In this document: positions 7,111 to 8,548 of the stretch, one piece after another | How positions within the stretch are numbered: position 1 is the first letter of the stretch | Layout of the letters: each line of letters opens with the position of its first letter | Source of the DNA: Phycisphaerae bacterium | Lineage (GTDB): Bacteria; Planctomycetota; Phycisphaerae; UBA1845; Fen-1342 | Direction: 5' to 3' | NCBI GenBank assembly: GCA_020058145.1 | Contig: JAGVEP010000100.1 | Coordinates: 1-8,548, forward strand | DNA: 8,548 bases | The notes under the pieces: generated by a model | Told to the model about the DNA's origin: nothing | The model's input: only the letters and a program-made list of their open reading frames with translations | Database searches by the model: none | Translations under genes and position numbers: made by a program

Positions 7111-8076
7111 TCCCCCAACCGGTTTCCAACATGCACACGACCTGCGGGGACCAAGCGGCTGCAACACCTGCGCCTGCGTGCGGCAGACCGGATCGTCACG
7201 CCCCAGCTCGCAGCGCGGGTGGAAGGGACATCCCGGCGGGCGGTCCAGCGGTCCGGGCACGTCGCCGGGAATCACCGGCAGGCGGCGCGCCGCCGTGGTG
7301 AGCCGTGGCGTGCAGCGTAAGAGTCCTTGCGTGTAAGGGTGGGCCGGGGTGGCGAGCACCTCCGTAGCGGGGCCGTGCTCAACCACTCGGCCGGCGTACA
7401 TTACGCTCACGGCAGCGGCGATTCGCGCCACCACATCCAAATCGTGTGTGATAAACAACAGGGCCATCCCGCTGCGGCGCTGCAGATCGCGCAGCAGGGC
7501 GAGAATCTGCGCTTGAACAGTGACGTCGAGCGCGGTCGTCGGCTCGTCGGCAATCAGCAACTCCGGCTCGCAAGCCAGGGCCATCGCGATCATCACGCGC
7601 TGCCGCATGCCGCCCGACATTTGGTGCGGGTAATCGCGGACGCGCTGCTCGGGGGCCGGGATACCGACGCGGTGCAGCAACTCAAGCACGCGCTCGCGCG
7701 TCGCCCGAATGGTGCTCCGCCGGTGCAGACGGACAACCTCGCCGATCTGTTCCCCGACGGCGAGCAGCGGATGGAGGCTCGTCATCGGCTCCTGGAAGAT
7801 CATCGCGATGCGATTGCCGCGGATGGCCCGTAGCTCGCGGTCCCGCAAGGACGTCAGGTCGAGATCGTGGAAGCGAATCGTCCCGTCGACAATCCTCCCC
7901 GGCGGCGGTATCAGCCGCATGATCGACAGGGCCGTGAGGCTCTTGCCGCAACCGGATTCGCCAACCAGCGCCAACGTGCGTCCGGCGGGCAGCGTGAACG
8001 ACACGCCATCAACGGCGCGCACCGTGCCCGCCGGTGTGTCGAAGTACGTCTTGAGGGAGTCGATTTGCAGCAACAT
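7066..8076 (-). CDS. Oligopeptide/dipeptide ABC transporter ATP-binding protein (OppD/DppD type)
   Basis: Encodes 336 residues from the ATG at 8076, the usual family length; the open frame continues upstream to 8190 but those residues do not resemble the family. The protein powers uptake of peptides (or nickel, or certain sugars) by ATP hydrolysis on the cytoplasmic side of a permease pair. Motifs in order: Walker A GESGCGKS (39-46); Q-loop IFQEPMTSLHPL (Q95); signature SGGMRQR (154-160); Walker B LLIADEP (173-179, E178 catalytic); D-loop ALD; switch histidine ITHD (H211). The C-terminus has the family's HPYT (246-249), IPGDVPGP and a cysteine region (C283, C289, C298, C314, C316), marking the oligopeptide-type subgroup. 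No clear Shine-Dalgarno site precedes the ATG. The permeases, binding protein and partner ATPase are not visible, so the rest may lie elsewhere or the gene is solitary. Its last ~15 codons overlap the convergent coiled-coil gene, and the tail after C316 looks like a non-conserved extension. Confidence 0.95.
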   Translation of the reverse strand: MLLQIDSLKTYFDTPAGTVRAVDGVSFTLPAGRTLALVGESGCGKSLTALSIMRLIPPPGRIVDGTIRFHDLDLTSLRDRELRAIRGNRIAMIFQEPMTSLHPLLAVGEQIGEVVRLHRRSTIRATRERVLELLHRVGIPAPEQRVRDYPHQMSGGMRQRVMIAMALACEPELLIADEPTTALDVTVQAQILALLRDLQRRSGMALLFITHDLDVVARIAAAVSVMYAGRVVEHGPATEVLATPAHPYTQGLLRCTPRLTTAARRLPVIPGDVPGPLDRPPGCPFHPRCELGRDDPVCRTQAQVLQPLGPRRSCACWKPVGGSACSAGAMGAGQPV

Positions 8077-8160
8077 GACCGCGAATTGTAGCCGCCGGGC
8101 TCCGTCCCGCCCGCGGTGGCCGTAGAATGCGCGGCCGTGGTCGCCGACGTAGGAACTCGC
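8077..8160. promoter_or_regulatory. Short divergent intergenic region, possible promoters
   Basis: These 84 bp separate two divergent genes. On the minus strand TACAAT (complement of 8085-8090) lies 8 nt before the transporter ATG. On the plus strand TAGAAT (8123-8128) lies before the right-hand gene. Each matches five of six bases of a TATAAT -10 box, but neither has a convincing -35 hexamer at normal spacing. If used, the first would give a nearly leaderless transcript, in keeping with the absent Shine-Dalgarno site. Confidence 0.25.
8151..8154 (+). promoter_or_regulatory. Candidate ribosome-binding site for a TTG start at 8161
   Basis: AGGA ends 6 nt before TTG 8161. It is the only candidate start of the right-edge gene with such a site; the in-frame GTG codons at 8116 and 8137 have none. 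Confidence 0.35.
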
Positions 8161-8548
8161 TTGGAACCCCATTCCGGACGCGCCCCGCAAGGTGAATGCA
8201 CGCCCGCGGGGGCCCTTCGCTTCCGAACTCTGCTGAGCGACTGGCGCACCTGGCTCGCCGGCGCCCTGTTGGCCGCGGCCGTGGTCGCGGCACTGCGACC
8301 GTGCCTGGACAACGCGCTCACCCGCGATGACGCCGGTCTATCGAACGATCCTCGCCGCCCAGCGATCGACTATCCGCCGCTAGCCGACGTGTGCCGCGCA
8401 GCCGAACGCACGCTGTGGGGCGCGAACCCGCGCGGCTACCACGCGGTGAGCCTCGCACTGCACGGGCTCAACACGATCCTGGTCTATCTCCTGGCCGTCC
8501 TCCTGGCAGCGGCGGCCCGGCGTGCGCCCCGCTGCGGCTGGCCGGAGC
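8161..8548 (+). CDS. Membrane protein, 3'-truncated by the window edge (GT-C/TPR-type N-terminus)
   Basis: An open frame with no ATG runs off the right edge, giving 129 visible residues from TTG 8161 (alternatives GTG 8137 or 8116). A hydrophobic segment at about residues 30-46 (WLAGALLAAAVVAAL) looks like a first membrane helix or signal anchor. Then comes a polar loop with TRDDAGLSNDP and a block ending LWGANPRGYHAVSLALHGLNTILVYLL (second helix about 93-119). This pattern, 'DD... NP ... P-L... LxGxNPxGYHxVxLxLHxLN', is known from large membrane proteins with a GT-C-like N-terminus and C-terminal TPR repeats (relatives of TMTC proteins), abundant in Planctomycetota and similar lineages. It differs in having YPPLADVCR where the family usually has YRPL-TLS. 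It is divergent from the transporter gene and not part of the glycosyltransferase operon. The coding call is moderately sure; the function is inferred from the short conserved block. Confidence 0.62.
   Translation, partial: MEPHSGRAPQGECTPAGALRFRTLLSDWRTWLAGALLAAAVVAALRPCLDNALTRDDAGLSNDPRRPAIDYPPLADVCRAAERTLWGANPRGYHAVSLALHGLNTILVYLLAVLLAAAARRAPRCGWPE

Noticed and set aside
7327..7833. Plus-strand open frame (168 codons) opposite the transporter ATPase
   Set aside because: It is the antisense of the signature and Walker B region; no domain is visible in it.
8077..8190. 38-codon N-terminal extension of the transporter ATPase
   Set aside because: The family begins right at the conserved first strand (LLQIDSLKTYF), reached from ATG 8076. 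The extension does not resemble the family and would overlap the divergent gene.

Overview
This is a GC-rich bacterial window, roughly two-thirds G+C by eye. It is dominated by a plus-strand operon for making a surface polysaccharide (about 1-7110). A convergent peptide-transporter ATPase gene (8076 down to 7066) and the 5' part of a divergent membrane-protein gene (from about 8161, running off the right edge) follow it. A heptosyltransferase-type GT9 domain, a polysaccharide pyruvyltransferase-type domain and an OppD/DppD-type ATPase suggest a Gram-negative-type organism. The partial gene at the right edge resembles the multi-membrane, often TPR-bearing proteins common in Planctomycetota and related deep lineages. 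The phylum is an inference and is held weakly.

Layout. (1) 2-1006: a GT4 glycosyltransferase truncated at the left edge. (2) 1064-3043: a 659-residue protein with a complete GT4 unit followed by a ~270-residue C-terminal domain that looks like a degenerate GT2 (GT-A) fold. (3) 3046-4077: a GT2 glycosyltransferase with a GTG start. (4) 4084-7110: a 1008-residue protein with a TTG start, joining a polysaccharide-pyruvyltransferase-like domain, an intact-looking GT9 domain and a long coiled coil built from 21- and 28-residue repeats. The gaps are 57, 2 and 6 bp, and the ribosome-binding sites of genes 3 and 4 lie in the ends of the preceding genes, so this reads as a translationally coupled operon. 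(5) 7066-8076, minus: OppD/DppD-type ATPase, overlapping the end of gene 4 tail-to-tail by 45 bp. (6) 8161-8548, plus, partial: membrane protein.

How the genes could work together. Genes 1-4 would supply two GT4 enzymes, one GT2 enzyme, one GT9 enzyme and one pyruvyltransferase-like activity for assembling and decorating one glycan (O-antigen, capsule or cell-wall polymer). No sugar-nucleotide synthesis, flippase, polymerase or export gene is visible, so the rest of the locus should lie to the left. The most unusual element is gene 4. Its C-terminal repeat coiled coil may be a scaffold or length-setting rod, by analogy with the WbdD coiled coil of E. coli O9a, which is an inference. No tRNA, rRNA, CRISPR array, insertion sequence or prophage element was seen. 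No stretch over 300 bases lacks a gene.
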